DNA of 64,000 bases from CAIWHR01 sp963811685 (GCA_963811685.1 CAWESK010000010.1:1-64000), one strand, 5' to 3'. Shown: positions 45,472-57,221, counted from the stretch's first letter. Notes: generated by a model from the letters alone, not told the origin. A program made the numbers and translations.

Positions 45472-46398
45472 TTGAACATCATTCTCGTGTCGAGCGCCAC
45501 GGCGCGGGCCCGGACGCTGACCCTCGACTGGCGTCACGGGCTGGCTGGCGGCTTCGTGCTGCTCGTCCTGTTTGTCGGCTTCACGCTGATCTTCAATTTC
45601 GTCACGCTGCGTTACGCGGCCGCCACGCAGCATCCCTGGCTGCAGGCGATCGTGCTGGCCGACCAGCGTGAAGAGGCACTGAAGTCGCAGGAGATCGTGC
45701 AGGGCCATCTCAACGCGATGGCGCTGCGGATGGGCGATCTGCAGGCGCAGATGATGCGCCTCGACGGGCTCGGCGAGCGTCTCGCCAAGATTGCCGGTCT
45801 CAAGCCGCAGGAACTGCAGTCGCTGCAGCTCGGCCAGACCCCTCCGCGGGGCGGCGCGGAGTCGTCGATTCCGTCGCGCAACTTCACGGTCAGCGAATTC
45901 TCGGAGCTCTTGTCGAAGCTCGCGCGCCAGGTCGACGAGCGGTCCGATCAGCTCGGCGTCCTCGAAGCGCTGCTCGTCCAAAGCTCGGCGAACCGCAAGT
46001 TCCTGCCGACCCTCGCGCCGATCGTCGATGGCTGGTTTTCGTCGAACTTCGGCTACCGCATCGACCCGTTCACCGGCGCCAAGTCCTTTCACGAAGGGAT
46101 CGATTTCCCCGCCAACGTCGGAACGGCGATCGTGGCCGCCGCGAGCGGCAAGGTCGTCTACGCGGGCTACCACGCCGAATATGGTAAAATCATCGAGGTC
46201 GACCACGGCAACGGGCTCGTTTCGCGATACGCCCACGCCTCGCAGATTTTCGTGAACGAAGGCGATCTCGTGGTGCGCGGCCAGCGACTGGGGTCGGTGG
46301 GGTCGACCGGGCGCTCGACAGGGCCGCATCTGCACTTCGAGGTCCGGCTGAACGGCGTGCCGCAGAATCCCGCGCGTTTCCTGGAAGCCCCGAGCTGA
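45472..46398 (+). CDS. M23 family metallopeptidase (LytM/endopeptidase-like)
   Basis: Membrane-anchored peptidoglycan hydrolase-type protein, 308 residues. One N-terminal helix (LAGGFVLLVLFVGFTLIFNF), a coiled coil (REEALKSQEIVQGHLNAMAL and onward), then an M23 domain with FGYRIDPFTGAKSFHEGIDF (HxxxD zinc ligands) and STGRSTGPHLHFEVRLNG (HxH). The metal ligands are complete, so it may be active. Start is the TTG at 45472 after GGGGAGAAG. Its neighbourhood upstream of secA is typical for Betaproteobacteria. An intrinsic terminator follows. Confidence 0.88.
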   Translation: MNIILVSSATARARTLTLDWRHGLAGGFVLLVLFVGFTLIFNFVTLRYAAATQHPWLQAIVLADQREEALKSQEIVQGHLNAMALRMGDLQAQMMRLDGLGERLAKIAGLKPQELQSLQLGQTPPRGGAESSIPSRNFTVSEFSELLSKLARQVDERSDQLGVLEALLVQSSANRKFLPTLAPIVDGWFSSNFGYRIDPFTGAKSFHEGIDFPANVGTAIVAAASGKVVYAGYHAEYGKIIEVDHGNGLVSRYAHASQIFVNEGDLVVRGQRLGSVGSTGRSTGPHLHFEVRLNGVPQNPARFLEAPS

Positions 46399-46426
46399 CG
46401 CCGCGCGCAACCTTGCCGATGAAATG

Positions 46427-46458
46427 AGGGGTGAGGCGGTCCTCACCCCTTGTTTTTT
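46427..46458 (+). terminator. Rho-independent terminator between M23 gene and secA
   Basis: Perfect ten-base stem AGGGGTGAGG / CCTCACCCCT with loop CGGT, followed by TGTTTTTT. It starts 28 bases after the M23 stop and ends 28 bases before the chosen secA start, so secA would need read-through or a start point inside this short region. Confidence 0.85.
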
Positions 46459-46485
46459 GCCCCCGCGCCGACATCTCTCCCCGAC

Positions 46486-49209
<2,724 letters not shown>

Positions 49210-49224
<15 letters not shown>

Positions 49225-49242
49225 ATGCAATGCGAGGCGTCC
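49210..49242 (+). terminator. 13-bp perfect hairpin over the secA stop codon
   Basis: GGACGCCTCGCAT (49210-49222) pairs perfectly with ATGCGAGGCGTCC (49230-49242) around a seven-base loop; the secA TGA is at the loop edge. No T-run follows. Could be a terminator of a type common in GC-rich genomes or an mRNA-stabilising hairpin. A 33-codon ORF (49221-49322) starts within it, overlapping the secA stop, but looks non-functional. Confidence 0.55.
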
Positions 49243-49342
49243 GAATCGAGGGCGACGTGCCCACCGCGTTCAAGCGGTCGCTTACGCGCCGCTTAACGCG
49301 CCGAGCCCGTCACCCGACCTGACGAAAATACCGAGCACGCCG

Positions 49343-49450
49343 ATGCCAGTTCGTTACACGCCGCCCCGGCCCGCGGACTTGCTCCCGGTTCCCGGGGTGA
49401 TCGTGCAGGCCAACTCCGGTTGTCCGTTTGTCGTGGATCGCATGCGCTAG
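49343..49450 (+). other. 35-codon ORF carrying a recoded copy of the ArgJ N-terminus
   Basis: Reads MPVRYTPPRPADLLPVPGV then IVQANSGCPFVVDRMR and a TAG, 12 bases before argJ. The first 19 residues match ArgJ except for two (A for E, V for I). Of the 18 codons after the ATG, 10 are synonymous variants, 6 identical and 2 non-synonymous. The second half has no counterpart in ArgJ. It may be a leftover of a diverged argJ copy or a short upstream ORF. Confidence 0.5.
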
Positions 49451-49462
49451 AATCCGGGCGCG

Positions 49463-50692
49463 ATGCCCGTCCGCTACACACCGCCGCGTCCCGAGGACCT
49501 CTTGCCGATACCGGGTGTGAGGCTCGGCACCGCCGCGGCGCACATCAAGAACTGGCAGCGCGACGATGTGTTGCTCGTCGCCTTCGACGAGGGCACGATC
49601 GCCGCCGGCGTGTTCACGCAAAACCGTTTCTGCGCAGCCCCCGTCACCGTGTGTCGCCGACATCTGGCAGGCACGGGGCGGATCCGCGCCTTGGTCGTCA
49701 ATGCCGGCAACGCGAATGCGGGCACCGGCGAATCGGGGATTGCCGACGCGAACGCCACGTGCGCCGCGGTCGCGCAAACGCTTGGCTGCAACGCGGGGGA
49801 CGTGCTGCCGTTCTCCACCGGCGTCATCATGGAGCCGCTGCCGGTCGCGAAAATCGTCGCGGCATTGCCCGCAGCGAAAGCAGCGCTCGCCGCGGATCAC
49901 TGGTTCGCGGCGGTCTCCGCGATCATGACCACCGACACGGTGCCGAAGGGCGCATCGCGCCGCGCGAGCGTCGACGGCGTGCCGGTGACGGTCACCGGCA
50001 TCGCCAAGGGTTCGGGAATGATCCATCCCGACATGGCCACGATGCTGTCGTTCGTTGCCACCGACGCGCCGATCGCAGCTCCTCTCCTCGCCGAGCTCGC
50101 GCGCGAGATCGCCGACGCGTCGTTCAACTGCGCGACCGTCGACGGCGACACGTCGACCAACGACAGCTTCGTGATCGCGGCCACCGGCAACGCCGCGATC
50201 GCGCCGTTGACTCGCGCCGACGACCCGCGCCTCGCTGCGGTCCGCGCCGCGCTGGCCGAGGTCGCCACCGAGCTCGCGCGGGCGATCGTCCGTGACGGCG
50301 AAGGCGCGACCAAGTTCATCACCATCGCCGTCGGCGGCGGCCGCGACGCCGCGGAATGCCGGAAAATCGCGCTCGGGATCGCGCATTCGCCGCTCGTCAA
50401 GACGGCCTTCTTCGCATCCGATCCGAATCTCGGCCGCATCGTCTGTGCGATCGGCAACGCCGCGGCGCCCGACCTCGATCCGTCGCGCGTATCGTTTCGC
50501 CTGGACGACGTGCTCGTCGTCGATCGCGGCGGCCGCGCGCCGTCGTACCGCGAGGAGGATGGGCAGCGCGTGATGAAGCAGGACGAAATCACGGTGACGG
50601 TCGGACTCGGCCGCGGCAGCGCCGCTTCGCGCGTCTGGACCTGCGACTTTTCGCACGACTACGTGTCGATCAATGCCGACTACCGCAGCTAA
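49463..50692 (+). CDS. argJ: Glutamate N-acetyltransferase / amino-acid acetyltransferase ArgJ
   Basis: Arginine biosynthesis; recycles the acetyl group from acetylornithine to glutamate. A 409-residue proenzyme that cleaves itself before the Thr in GMIHPDMATMLSFVATD. Other motifs: ALVVNAGNANAGTG, LPFSTGVIMEPLP, MTTDTVPKGASR, FNCATVDGDTSTNDS, FFASDPNLGRIVCAIGNA and the C-terminal HDYVSINADYRS. TAGAAT close upstream could be a -10 for a nearly leaderless transcript. The last 20 bases overlap the next gene. Confidence 0.95.
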   Translation: MPVRYTPPRPEDLLPIPGVRLGTAAAHIKNWQRDDVLLVAFDEGTIAAGVFTQNRFCAAPVTVCRRHLAGTGRIRALVVNAGNANAGTGESGIADANATCAAVAQTLGCNAGDVLPFSTGVIMEPLPVAKIVAALPAAKAALAADHWFAAVSAIMTTDTVPKGASRRASVDGVPVTVTGIAKGSGMIHPDMATMLSFVATDAPIAAPLLAELAREIADASFNCATVDGDTSTNDSFVIAATGNAAIAPLTRADDPRLAAVRAALAEVATELARAIVRDGEGATKFITIAVGGGRDAAECRKIALGIAHSPLVKTAFFASDPNLGRIVCAIGNAAAPDLDPSRVSFRLDDVLVVDRGGRAPSYREEDGQRVMKQDEITVTVGLGRGSAASRVWTCDFSHDYVSINADYRS

Positions 50693-52532
50693 GCCGCGCT
50701 CACCTGCCGAGATTGCGGCGCTGTTCGCGCGCCTCGAAGGCATCCTCGCGCGTGTCGAGGCCGTGCTGCCGCCGGCGCCGCCGCCGCCCGACTGGAAGGC
50801 GACGGCGTTCCGCTGGCGCAAGCGAGCGGGGCGCGGCTATCTGCAGGCGGTCCGGCATCCGCACGCGATCCGCCTCGACGACCTCGTCGCCATCGACGCG
50901 CAAAAGGCGGCGATCGACGCGAACACGCGGCAGTTCGTCGCCGGGCTGCCGGCGAACAACGTGCTCCTCACCGGTTCGCGCGGCACCGGCAAGTCCTCGC
51001 TGGTGAAGGCGATGCTCGCGAAATACGCTGCCAGGGGACTGCGGCTGATCGAGGTCGACAAGGCCGATCTCATCGACCTGCCCGACATCGCGGACCTCGT
51101 CGTCGATCGCCGCGAGCGCTACATCGTCTTCTGCGACGACCTCACGTTCGATGCCGGCGAGCCCGGCTACATGGCGCTCAAGGTGATGCTCGACGGCACG
51201 ATCGCCGCGGCGTCGGCGAACATGCTGATCTACGCGACGTCCAACCGCCGCCATCTGCTGCCCGAATACTTCAGCGAGAACCTCGAGACGAAGCACGTCG
51301 GTGAAGAGGTGCATCCGGGCGAATCGGTCGAGGAGAAGATCTCGCTGTCCGAGCGGTTCGGCGTGTGGATCTCGTTCTATCCCTTCAGCCAGGACGACTA
51401 CCTGGCGGCGGTCGCGGCGTGGCTCGCGGTATTCGACGTTCCGGCAGCGAGAACCAAGCACGAAGCCGAAGCGCGTCACCGCGACGCCCTGCAATTCGCG
51501 TTGCAGCGCGGCTCCCGCAGCGGTCGCATCGCCTGGCAGTTCGCCCGCGGCTACGCGGGCGCCGCCGCCATGAAAAAGAAATCCTCAGGACGCGTGACGG
51601 AGCGCGTCGTCCCCGTTGCCGCGGCCGTCATCACGCGGCCCGACGGCAAGGTACTGCTGGCGCAGCGTCCGACGGGCAAGCCGTTTGCCGGCTACTGGGA
51701 GTTCCCGGGCGGCAAGCTCGAGCCAGGCGAAAGTCCGCGCGACGCGCTGACCCGCGAGCTCGCCGAAGAGTTGGGCCTCACCGTTCGCCGCGCGACGCCG
51801 TGGCTCGTCCAGCGCTTCGTCTATCCGCATGCGCACGTCGAGCTCCATTTCTTCCGCGTCTACGATTGGGACGGCGAGCCCGTCGGCCACGACGGGCAGG
51901 CGTTTGCGTGGCAGATCCCCGGCGCCTTCGATGTTGCGCCGCTGCTGCCGGCCAACACGCTGGTGCTGCGCGCGTTGACGTTGCCGCCGATTTGCGGCAT
52001 CACGATGGCGGGCGATGTCGGAGAAGCCGCGTTTCTTGCACGCGCTCGGGTCGCGCTCGACGGCGGATTGAATCTCATCCAGTTGCGCGAGAAGGACTGG
52101 CCGCTGGCGCGTCAACGCGTGCTTTGCAACGCGCTCCTCGACCTCGCGCGCCCGCATGGCGCCCGCATCCTTCTGAATGGCAGCGAGGCCAACGCACGCG
52201 GGTGGGGATGCGCCGGCGTGCACTGGACCGCGGCGGCGCTCGCGGCGGCGGCCGCGCGCCCGCGCGACCTTCTGTGCTCGGCGTCCTGCCATACCCGCGA
52301 CGAGATCGCGAAGGCCGGCAGGCTGGCGCTCGATTTCGCGCTTCTCGGTCCTGTCGCCCCGACGCCGACGCACAACGACGCGATCCCGCTCGGCTGGGAC
52401 GGCTTCGCCGCGGTCGCCGCCGGGGCGTCGCTGCCGGTGTTCGCGCTCGGCGGACTGTCGCGCTCGGATCTCGATGTGGCGATCGACCACGGCGCGCATG
52501 GGGTGGCGCTGCGCCGCGCCGCGTGGGAATAG
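50673..52532 (+). CDS. DUF815 AAA ATPase fused in frame to Nudix hydrolase and ThiE-like domain
   Basis: A single 619-residue frame. Residues 1-299 are a DUF815 P-loop ATPase (NVLLTGSRGTGKSSLVKAML, YIVFCDDLTFD, YATSNRRHLLPEYFSENLET). Residues from 300 begin with a natural-looking Met and form a MutT-type Nudix domain with the box GGKLEPGESPRDALTRELAE then ELG, for oxidised nucleotides. Residues from about 430 resemble thiamine-phosphate synthase (GLNLIQLREKDW, FALLGPVAPTPTH, VFALGGLSRSDLD). The Nudix-ThiE fusion is common; joining to DUF815 is not. An ATGA at the junction (51570) suggests two genes whose stop was lost by one indel. Confidence 0.85.
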   Translation: MPTTAAKPRSPAEIAALFARLEGILARVEAVLPPAPPPPDWKATAFRWRKRAGRGYLQAVRHPHAIRLDDLVAIDAQKAAIDANTRQFVAGLPANNVLLTGSRGTGKSSLVKAMLAKYAARGLRLIEVDKADLIDLPDIADLVVDRRERYIVFCDDLTFDAGEPGYMALKVMLDGTIAAASANMLIYATSNRRHLLPEYFSENLETKHVGEEVHPGESVEEKISLSERFGVWISFYPFSQDDYLAAVAAWLAVFDVPAARTKHEAEARHRDALQFALQRGSRSGRIAWQFARGYAGAAAMKKKSSGRVTERVVPVAAAVITRPDGKVLLAQRPTGKPFAGYWEFPGGKLEPGESPRDALTRELAEELGLTVRRATPWLVQRFVYPHAHVELHFFRVYDWDGEPVGHDGQAFAWQIPGAFDVAPLLPANTLVLRALTLPPICGITMAGDVGEAAFLARARVALDGGLNLIQLREKDWPLARQRVLCNALLDLARPHGARILLNGSEANARGWGCAGVHWTAAALAAAAARPRDLLCSASCHTRDEIAKAGRLALDFALLGPVAPTPTHNDAIPLGWDGFAAVAAGASLPVFALGGLSRSDLDVAIDHGAHGVALRRAAWE

Positions 52533-52542
52533 CGGCGCCGGA

Positions 52543-52875
52543 TCAGCCGCCGTCGGAATCGCCGCGCTTGTCCGGGATCCCCGGCTGCCGCGCGATCAGC
52601 ATCAGCACGCCGATGACGATCAGCAGCGCGGAGACGAGCAGCGTCCAGCGCAATCGGTACTGGTCGTGCAGCCACCACGCGATGCCCACGGCGATCAGCG
52701 TCGGGCCGAGCACGACCGAGCTCTTGGTGATTCCGTCCATCACGAGGATCGCGACGCCGCCGAGAACGAGGGCGAGTGCCGTGATCGAATCGAAGTCCGG
52801 GAGCCATCCGAAGTACCAGATGAGACCGAGAATCCCGAGGATGATCAGCGTGACCGGGGTGGCGGCATTGCGCAT
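52543..52875 (-). CDS. Small multi-helix membrane protein
   Basis: A 110-residue protein with three or four hydrophobic helices (VTLIILGILGLIWYFGWLP, ALALVLGGVAILVMDGI, VVLGPTLIAVGIAWWL, LLVSALLIVIGVLMLIA) and a short charged tail. It resembles the LiaF/DUF5668-type transmembrane region of bacterial membrane-stress proteins, but no specific function can be assigned. Convergent with the fused Nudix gene; upstream of it on the same strand lies yacG. Confidence 0.8.
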   Translation of the reverse strand: MRNAATPVTLIILGILGLIWYFGWLPDFDSITALALVLGGVAILVMDGITKSSVVLGPTLIAVGIAWWLHDQYRLRWTLLVSALLIVIGVLMLIARQPGIPDKRGDSDGG

Positions 52876-52908
52876 GCAGTGCTCCTGATCGTCATCGCGG
52901 CCCGCTCG

Positions 52909-53160
52909 TCAGCTGCGCGGCGGCTTTTCGCCCGCGGATTCTCCCGCCGCATCCTCGCCGGATTCCGGAGACTCCGCCATCGGAATGCGATACGCCTCGG
53001 AAGCCCAGGCGCCGAGGTCGATCAGCTTGCAGCGCTCCGAGCAGAACGGACGCCAGGTCGAGAAGGACGCCCACTCGACCGGCTTGCCGCACTGAGGACA
53101 GGGGACGACGCGCGGTGCGGGCATCGCGTCAGAGGGGCTCCGAGAATTGCGGCGGGTCAT
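52909..53160 (-). CDS. yacG: DNA gyrase inhibitor / zinc protein YacG
   Basis: Small zinc protein of 83 residues. Four-cysteine site CPQCGKPVEWAS ... FCSERCKLIDLGAWASEAYR is complete; E. coli YacG binds gyrase. The C-terminal tail is acidic. An inner ATG at 53124 (MPAPRVVPCP) is an alternative start. In many Proteobacteria yacG lies with zapD and coaE, as here. Confidence 0.9.
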   Translation of the reverse strand: MTRRNSRSPSDAMPAPRVVPCPQCGKPVEWASFSTWRPFCSERCKLIDLGAWASEAYRIPMAESPESGEDAAGESAGEKPPRS

Positions 53161-53250
53161 CCACCGATAGACGTTCCATGTGATTCATCCAAGGGGGAAG
53201 ACACTACCGGGACATTAGCGGTTGGTTGCGGCCGTCGTGCGCAGCCCCTG

Positions 53251-53562
53251 CTACGAACGCGACGCGCCGGGATATTGAGCTTCGTGGAACTGGCGAAGCG
53301 TCATGAGCTCGTTCTGAATTTCGGGCGGGAGTCCGCGTCGGCCTCCGCGTCGGTCGACCAGCAGTTCGTCCAGATAGGCGGTGAGCGCAATGTTGTCCCG
53401 CCACAACCGCGCGATAGCGTTCGCAATTCTGGGCAGCCGTTGCAGCAGCGCAAGCGGCTGGATTCCCGCTGGCAGGCTTGCCGCCCACTTTGCCGTGGCG
53501 GGCAAGAGCTGGTTCAACGGCTGCAGCCTGCGCCGGTTCCTGAGTTCGGAGGACGAATTCAA
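53251..53562 (-). CDS. Conserved hypothetical protein between yacG and zapD
   Basis: A 103-residue soluble protein. The middle, PLALLQRLPRIANAIARLWR, and the C-terminal TAYLDELLVDRRGGRRGLP with a following PEIQNELMTLRQFHE resemble short unnamed proteins found in Burkholderiales. No known domain or active site. Same strand and spacing as yacG and zapD. Could bind a partner through the basic DRRGGRRG loop, but that is speculation. Confidence 0.55.
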   Translation of the reverse strand: MNSSSELRNRRRLQPLNQLLPATAKWAASLPAGIQPLALLQRLPRIANAIARLWRDNIALTAYLDELLVDRRGGRRGLPPEIQNELMTLRQFHEAQYPGASRS

Positions 53563-53619
53563 CGGTGTTCTCTCGCGTCAGCTGTCTCTCATCGCGGATC
53601 CGGAGATTGGCAATCTACG

Positions 53620-54378
53620 TCAGAGATTGCAGAACATCAACTCGAATTCGACGTCGCGATCGAACACCGTCCCGCGGTCCATCCCGCTGACGCCGATGAA
53701 GCGGATGTTCAGCGCGTATTTATTGGCGCTGATTTCCGGCACGCAGGGCAGGTTGTTCTCGACCGAAAGACGCAGCAGCTGCGCCACCTTCGAGGTCGTC
53801 AGCATCAGCTGGAAGACGCCGCGATACGCGATCTGCTGGCTCGCGCGGCCGTTGTCGCGAAGGAGCCGCAGGATGATTGCCAGGCCGTCGTGGATCGGCA
53901 GGAACGGCTCGAGCCACGCCTTCAAGTCATTTTGCCGCGCGGCCGGGTCGGCATTGAGCCAGTAGTGGTACGCCGGCAGGTCGAACTCGCAGACGCCGCC
54001 GGGGATTGCGGTGCGCTGCTTGATCGTCATCAGCCATTCGTTCTCGCGCAGATGCGCTCCGGCGCGGCCTGCCTGGCCGAGCAGCGCGCTGCTCGCCCTC
54101 TCGATGTCGGCGAGCAGCGGCTCGAGGACGCGCGTCTCGATCGCGGGATTGTTGCGCAGCGCGGCGAGCAGCTGCTTCTGCCGCTCGAGCTCCTGCAGGA
54201 TGTCGGTCTTCAAGTCGGCGCGCGCCGCGACGTCGGTGATCTCGAACAGCGCAAGCAGTGCCGCGTGGTGATCCGGGCCCTCGGTGCGCGAGGCGAAGAA
54301 TTGCGCGCGCCGGTATAGATCCTCGAGTCGCATCAGCGTGCGAATGCGCTCGTTCAACGGATGCTCGTAGCGGATCAC
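53620..54378 (-). CDS. zapD: Z-ring-associated protein ZapD
   Basis: FtsZ-bundling protein (formerly DUF1342), 252 residues. Start IRYEHPLNERIRTLMRLEDL with a GTG at 54378, then LLALFEITDVAARADLKTDI, VCEFDLPAYHYWL and the C-terminal FDRDVEFELMFCNL. Matches family length. It would act on the FtsZ C-terminal peptide encoded at 43.7 kb. Next to coaE and pilD as in other Betaproteobacteria. Confidence 0.93.
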   Translation of the reverse strand: MIRYEHPLNERIRTLMRLEDLYRRAQFFASRTEGPDHHAALLALFEITDVAARADLKTDILQELERQKQLLAALRNNPAIETRVLEPLLADIERASSALLGQAGRAGAHLRENEWLMTIKQRTAIPGGVCEFDLPAYHYWLNADPAARQNDLKAWLEPFLPIHDGLAIILRLLRDNGRASQQIAYRGVFQLMLTTSKVAQLLRLSVENNLPCVPEISANKYALNIRFIGVSGMDRGTVFDRDVEFELMFCNL

Positions 54379-54401
54379 GGCAGGGACTTTGGGGGCGATT
54401 G

Positions 54402-55043
54402 CTAAGCCGGCATTCTGCCCGAAGATGGCGCGGCGCGCCCCGCAGCGGCTGCCAGTGACCGGTACCGGGCGTCGAGCGCCGCAACCTGAGGTGCGATGGC
54501 TGCCGGCGAACCCGAGTTGTCGAGGACGTCGTCGGCGCGGGCGAGGCGCTCCGCGCGGGCGCACTGTGTCGCCATGATCGCGCGGATCTCGTCCTCGGAA
54601 AGGGCGCTGCGGCGCTGGACGCGGCGCACCTGCTCGTCCTCGGGACAGTCCACGACGAGAATCCGCTGCACGCGGGACCGCATGCCGCCCCGTTCGAGCA
54701 GCAGCGGCACGACGACGATGCCGTAGGGGCTCTTCCAGCGCGCGATCTCGTCGGTCGCCGCCTTGGCGATCAGCGGATGGAGAATGGACTCGAGGCGAAG
54801 CCGCGACGCCGGGTCGCCGAATGCGAGACGGCGGAGCGCGGCGCGATCGAGCGTGCCGTCGGATCGCAGGAGGCTCGCGCCGAAGGCAGCAACGATTGCA
54901 TCGAGGCCCGGCGTGCCGGCGGCGGTGATGGCGTGGGCGAGGCGGTCGGTGTCGGTCACCTCGATGCCGAGCGCCGCGAACGCGTCGGCGACCGCCGACT
55001 TGCCGCTGCCGATGCCGCCAGTCAGGCCGACCGCATAGGTCAT
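54402..55043 (-). CDS. coaE: Dephospho-CoA kinase
   Basis: Last step of coenzyme A synthesis, 213 residues. P-loop VGLTGGIGSGKSAVADAFAA, DTDRLAHAIT, LHPLIAKAATDEIARW, VVVPLLLERGGMRSRVQRIL and VLDNSGSPAAI are all present. ATG at 55043 overlaps the pilD stop by four bases. Confidence 0.95.
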   Translation of the reverse strand: MTYAVGLTGGIGSGKSAVADAFAALGIEVTDTDRLAHAITAAGTPGLDAIVAAFGASLLRSDGTLDRAALRRLAFGDPASRLRLESILHPLIAKAATDEIARWKSPYGIVVVPLLLERGGMRSRVQRILVVDCPEDEQVRRVQRRSALSEDEIRAIMATQCARAERLARADDVLDNSGSPAAIAPQVAALDARYRSLAAAAGRAAPSSGRMPA

Positions 55044-55873
55044 GGCAGGTAGAGCTTGACGAGCGACGGACCGAAGAAGAGCGCGATCGCGCCGGCGATC
55101 GCGAGGTAGGGCCCGAACGGCATCGGCAGATCGTGATCGCGGCCCTTGAAAACCATGAGCGCAAGGCCGATCACCGCACCGACGACGGAGGAAAGCAGCA
55201 CGATGAGCGGCAACATCGTCCAGCCAAGCCACGCCCCCAGCGCCGCGAGCAGCTTGAAGTCCCCGTAGCCCATGCCTTCCTTGCCGCGTATGAGCTTGAA
55301 CAGCCAATAGATCGCCCACAGCGTCAGATATCCGGCGACCGCGCCGATGACGGCGCTGGCGAGCGGCGCAAAGACGCCCCACAGGTTGACGATCAGCCCC
55401 GCCCAGACGAGCGGCAACGTCAGATCGTCGGGCAGGAGCTGGGTGTCGGCGTCGATCATCGTGAGCGCGAGCAATGTCCAAAGGAGCACGCAGGCAGCGG
55501 CGCCCTGGGCCGTCGCGCCGAATGCGACGATCGCGGCCACCGCGAGCAGGCCCCCGACGATTTCGACGATCGGGTAGCGAATCGAGATCCGCGCCTTGCA
55601 CGCGCTGCACTTGCCGCCGAGGACGAGCCATGACGCGACCGGGACGTTCTCGAGCGCAGTGATGCGGTGGCCGCATTTGGGGCACGCCGAGCGCGGCACG
55701 ACGAGGTTGTATGCCGGCTCGTCGGCGATCTCCTCGCCGCGAAACTCTGCGCACTGGGCGCGCCAGCCGCGGTCGAGCATCTTGGGCAACCGGTGAATCA
55801 CCACGTTCAGAAAGCTGCCCACGCAGAGTCCGACGAGCAGTGCGGCGACGATGGCGAACGCGGATTCGGTCAC
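55040..55873 (-). CDS. pilD: Prepilin peptidase PilD
   Basis: Bifunctional leader peptidase and N-methyltransferase for type IV prepilins, 277 residues, about eight helices. N-terminal GLCVGSFLNVVIHRLPKML, the four-cysteine zinc site (CPKCGHRI ... CSACKARI), TMIDADTQLLPDDLTLPLVW with a catalytic Asp, and GKEGMGYGDFKLLAALGAWL with the second (GxGD). Part of coaE-pilD-pilC-pilB. Confidence 0.95.
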   Translation of the reverse strand: MTESAFAIVAALLVGLCVGSFLNVVIHRLPKMLDRGWRAQCAEFRGEEIADEPAYNLVVPRSACPKCGHRITALENVPVASWLVLGGKCSACKARISIRYPIVEIVGGLLAVAAIVAFGATAQGAAACVLLWTLLALTMIDADTQLLPDDLTLPLVWAGLIVNLWGVFAPLASAVIGAVAGYLTLWAIYWLFKLIRGKEGMGYGDFKLLAALGAWLGWTMLPLIVLLSSVVGAVIGLALMVFKGRDHDLPMPFGPYLAIAGAIALFFGPSLVKLYLP

Positions 55874-55996
55874 GTGGGAGCGAGCGTGATGGGCCGGTCG
55901 GAGCGAAGTCGGCGTGATACGCCGCGCACGGTAACAGCGGGCCGTCTCCCGGAGAGCGTCAGCCCGCGGGACCGGCCCGTCGTAGCGGACGCCGCG

Positions 55997-57221
55997 TCAG
56001 ACCACCTGACCCAGCTTGAAGATCGGCAGGTACATGGCGACCACGAGGCCGCCGATCACCACGCCCAGGAACACGATGATGAGCGGCTCGAGCAAGCTCG
56101 ACAGCGCCGCGACCGCATCGTCGACTTCGCGCTCGTAGAATTCGGCGATCTTCCCCAGCATGTTGTCGAGCGAGCCTGACTCCTCGCCGATCTGCGTCAT
56201 CTGCAGCACCATCGAGGGGAAGAGCTTGGTATTGGTCATCGCGTTGGTGAGGCTCGTGCCGGTGCTCACTTCGGTCTGGATGCGCTTCGTCGCCGCGGTG
56301 TAGACGCCGTTGCCCGCCGCGCCGGCGACCGCGTCGAGCGACTCGACGAGCGGCACGCCCGCCGCGAACATCGTCTGCAGCGTCCGCGTCCAGCGCGCGA
56401 TCGTCGCCTTTTCGATGATCTGGCCGACGATCGGAAACTTGAGGATGAGCCGGTCGATCGTGTAGCGGAGCGCGGCGGAGCGCCGGTGCAGGTAGACGAA
56501 CCCGACGAACGCTCCGATCAGGATGAGAAATCCGAGCCACCACCAGGCGACGACGAAATCGCTCATCGCCATGACGATGAGCGTCGGCAGCGGGCAGGTC
56601 GGCGCCGAAGCTCGCGAAGATCTTCTTGAAGGCGGGAATCACCCACACCATGATGACCCAGACGACCAGCAGGGCCACGACAACCACCGAGATCGGATAG
56701 AACAGCGCCGACTTGATCTTGCTCTTGATCGCGAGGATCTTTTCCTTGTAGTTCGCGAGCCGGTCGAGGATCGCATCGAGCATGCCGGCGGTTTCCCCGG
56801 CATGGACGAGGTTGCAGTAGAGCTGGTCGAACTGGAGCGGATGCTCGCGGAACGCCTGCGAGAGGCTGGAGCCCGATTCGACGCGCGCCTTCAGGTCCAT
56901 GACGAGGCGCGAGAAGCGCGGATTGCTGTGGCCGCGGGCGACGATCTCGAAGGATTGCAGCATCGGCACGCCCGCCCGCAGCATCGTCGCGAGCTGTCGC
57001 GTGAAGAACGTGATCTCCCGCTCGCCGACCTTCTTGCCGCCGCGGAACGTGAGCTTCTTGATCTTCTGGAGGCGGATGCCCTGGCGCCGCAGGTTGGTCG
57101 TGACGACGGTCTGCGACGCGGCTTTCGACTCGCCGCGGATCTGGCGGTTGTTGCGATCGACGCCTTCCCAGACGAACGTGTATTCCTTGACGTCCTTGCG
57201 CGTTGCGGTGGCGGTGGCCAT
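55997..57221 (-). CDS. pilC: Type IV pilus inner-membrane platform protein PilC, one frameshift
   Basis: GspF-family protein of about 408 residues. The N-terminal half is intact from the ATG at 57221 (YTFVWEGVDRNNRQIRGESK, FFTRQLATMLRAGVPMLQSF, LVHAGETAGMLDAILDRLA). Near 56590, after FASFGADLPA, one extra base shifts the frame; the rest continues as PTLIVMAMSDFVVAWWWLGF, TMFAAGVPLVESLDAV, MTQIGEESGSLDNMLGKIAE and MYLPIFKLGQVV to 55997. Normal restored length suggests an error rather than a dead gene. Confidence 0.88.
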
